Positions 37,584-38,031 of a DNA stretch of 38,031 bases are shown piece by piece. How positions within the stretch are numbered: the first letter of the stretch is position 1; each line of letters opens with the position of its first letter. A program made the translations under genes and the position numbers. The notes under the pieces are model-generated. The model was not told the origin of the DNA. It did not search any database and saw only the letters and a list, made by a program, of their open reading frames with translations. The stretch is from Caulobacteraceae bacterium (GTDB taxonomy: Bacteria; Pseudomonadota; Alphaproteobacteria; Caulobacterales; Caulobacteraceae), in the NCBI GenBank assembly GCA_027452265.1, contig DAIDGR010000047.1, positions 1-38,031 of the forward strand. Reading direction: 5' to 3'.

Positions 37584-38031
37584 CTAGACGCCTCCCGCGC
37601 GGCGCAGGCGGTAGTGGCTGACGCCCCAGACCTCGCCCCCGCTGTCGCCAAAGAGCCCCGCCACGGCGAGGAAGAAAAGCCGCCAGCGCCGCCGCCAGAC
37701 CGCCGCGTCCGCGCCATAGGTCTCGCGCAGGATCGGAGCGAGCGCGGCGGCTTCACGATCGAAATTCGCCAGCCAGGCCTCGGCCGTGCGTCGATAATGC
37801 TCGCCGCTCCATCGCCACTCCTCCTCGACCTCCACGAGGTCCGGGAAATGCCGGATCAGGCCGTGGCTGGGCATGATCCCCCCGGTGAAGAAGTGGCGGG
37901 CGATGAAGTCGTCCGGGTCGCTGGCGTCGAAGCGATAGGGCCGGTCGCGATGGGTAAAGACGTGCAGGAACATCCGCCCGTCCGGCTCAAGGGCCGGCAG
38001 GAGGCGGGTCAGCAGGGCCCGCCAGTTGGCC
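37584..38031 (-). CDS. Cyclopropane-fatty-acyl-phospholipid synthase family, C-terminal part
   Basis: Only the last 148 codons are present; the gene enters from beyond base 38031 in frame (ANWRALLTRLLPALEPDGRMFLHVFTHRD). The segments PYRFDASDPDDFIARHFFTGGIMPSHGL, WRWSGEHYRRTAEAWLANFD and WRRRWRLFFLAVAGLFG belong to the SAM-dependent CFA synthase family C-terminus. These enzymes methylate unsaturated acyl chains of membrane lipids. Close paralogues without CFA activity exist, so the exact product is not certain. It is coupled to DUF2177. Confidence 0.88.
   Translation of the reverse strand, partial: ANWRALLTRLLPALEPDGRMFLHVFTHRDRPYRFDASDPDDFIARHFFTGGIMPSHGLIRHFPDLVEVEEEWRWSGEHYRRTAEAWLANFDREAAALAPILRETYGADAAVWRRRWRLFFLAVAGLFGDSGGEVWGVSHYRLRRAGGV

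Overview
The window is about 70% GC and densely coded, with Caulobacter-type promoter -10 elements (GCTANAWC-like). Its families (DUF2794, DUF1223, acnA divergent from ccmAB, odhA-odhB-lpd with sucCD and mdh) point to an alphaproteobacterium, most likely of the Caulobacterales (Phenylobacterium/Caulobacter type). The taxon is inferred from gene content and style, not from a marker gene.

Left part (1-9.4 kb): a partial Tat-signal protein and the haem-exporter genes ccmA-ccmB read leftward, divergent from aconitase acnA. Next come a DUF1223 thioredoxin-like exported protein, a long inverted-repeat leader, DUF2794, a strong bidirectional terminator, a Bax-inhibitor-1 membrane protein, thpR (2',3'-cyclic phosphodiesterase), DUF2237, a CitE/HpcH-type lyase and a small exported protein.

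Centre (9.4-23.5 kb) is a TCA-cycle block, all on the + strand: mdh, sucC, sucD, sucA (odhA), sucB (odhB), lpdA. Three unrelated genes sit inside it: a 1119-residue GH18-like/NodB deacetylase/GT2 synthase fusion after mdh, an exported protein with a TTG start between sucC and sucD, and a glycine-rich DUF2076 protein between sucD and sucA. With acnA, the window encodes the route from citrate to oxaloacetate except isocitrate dehydrogenase, succinate dehydrogenase and fumarase.

Right of this (23.4-28.8 kb) lie a YciB-like septation protein, a membrane LytTR regulator that looks leaderless, the XerC-type recombinase/DUF484 pair with nested palindromes at its 3' end, a Rieske oxygenase, a lipoprotein and a CAU-anticodon tRNA that resembles tRNA-Ile2.

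The right end (28.9-38 kb) is more accessory: an RcnB-like exported protein, an MgtC/DUF4010 membrane protein, a membrane protein with a newly noted 59-codon upstream ORF, a CYTH (triphosphate tunnel) protein of less GC-rich composition, small hypotheticals, a permuted NlpC/P60 (YiiX-like) hydrolase coupled to a class A beta-lactamase, two small ORFs (one phasin-like), free methionine-R-sulfoxide reductase, and a DUF2177/cyclopropane-fatty-acid synthase pair that runs off the end. No IS element, prophage, CRISPR array or rRNA is visible.
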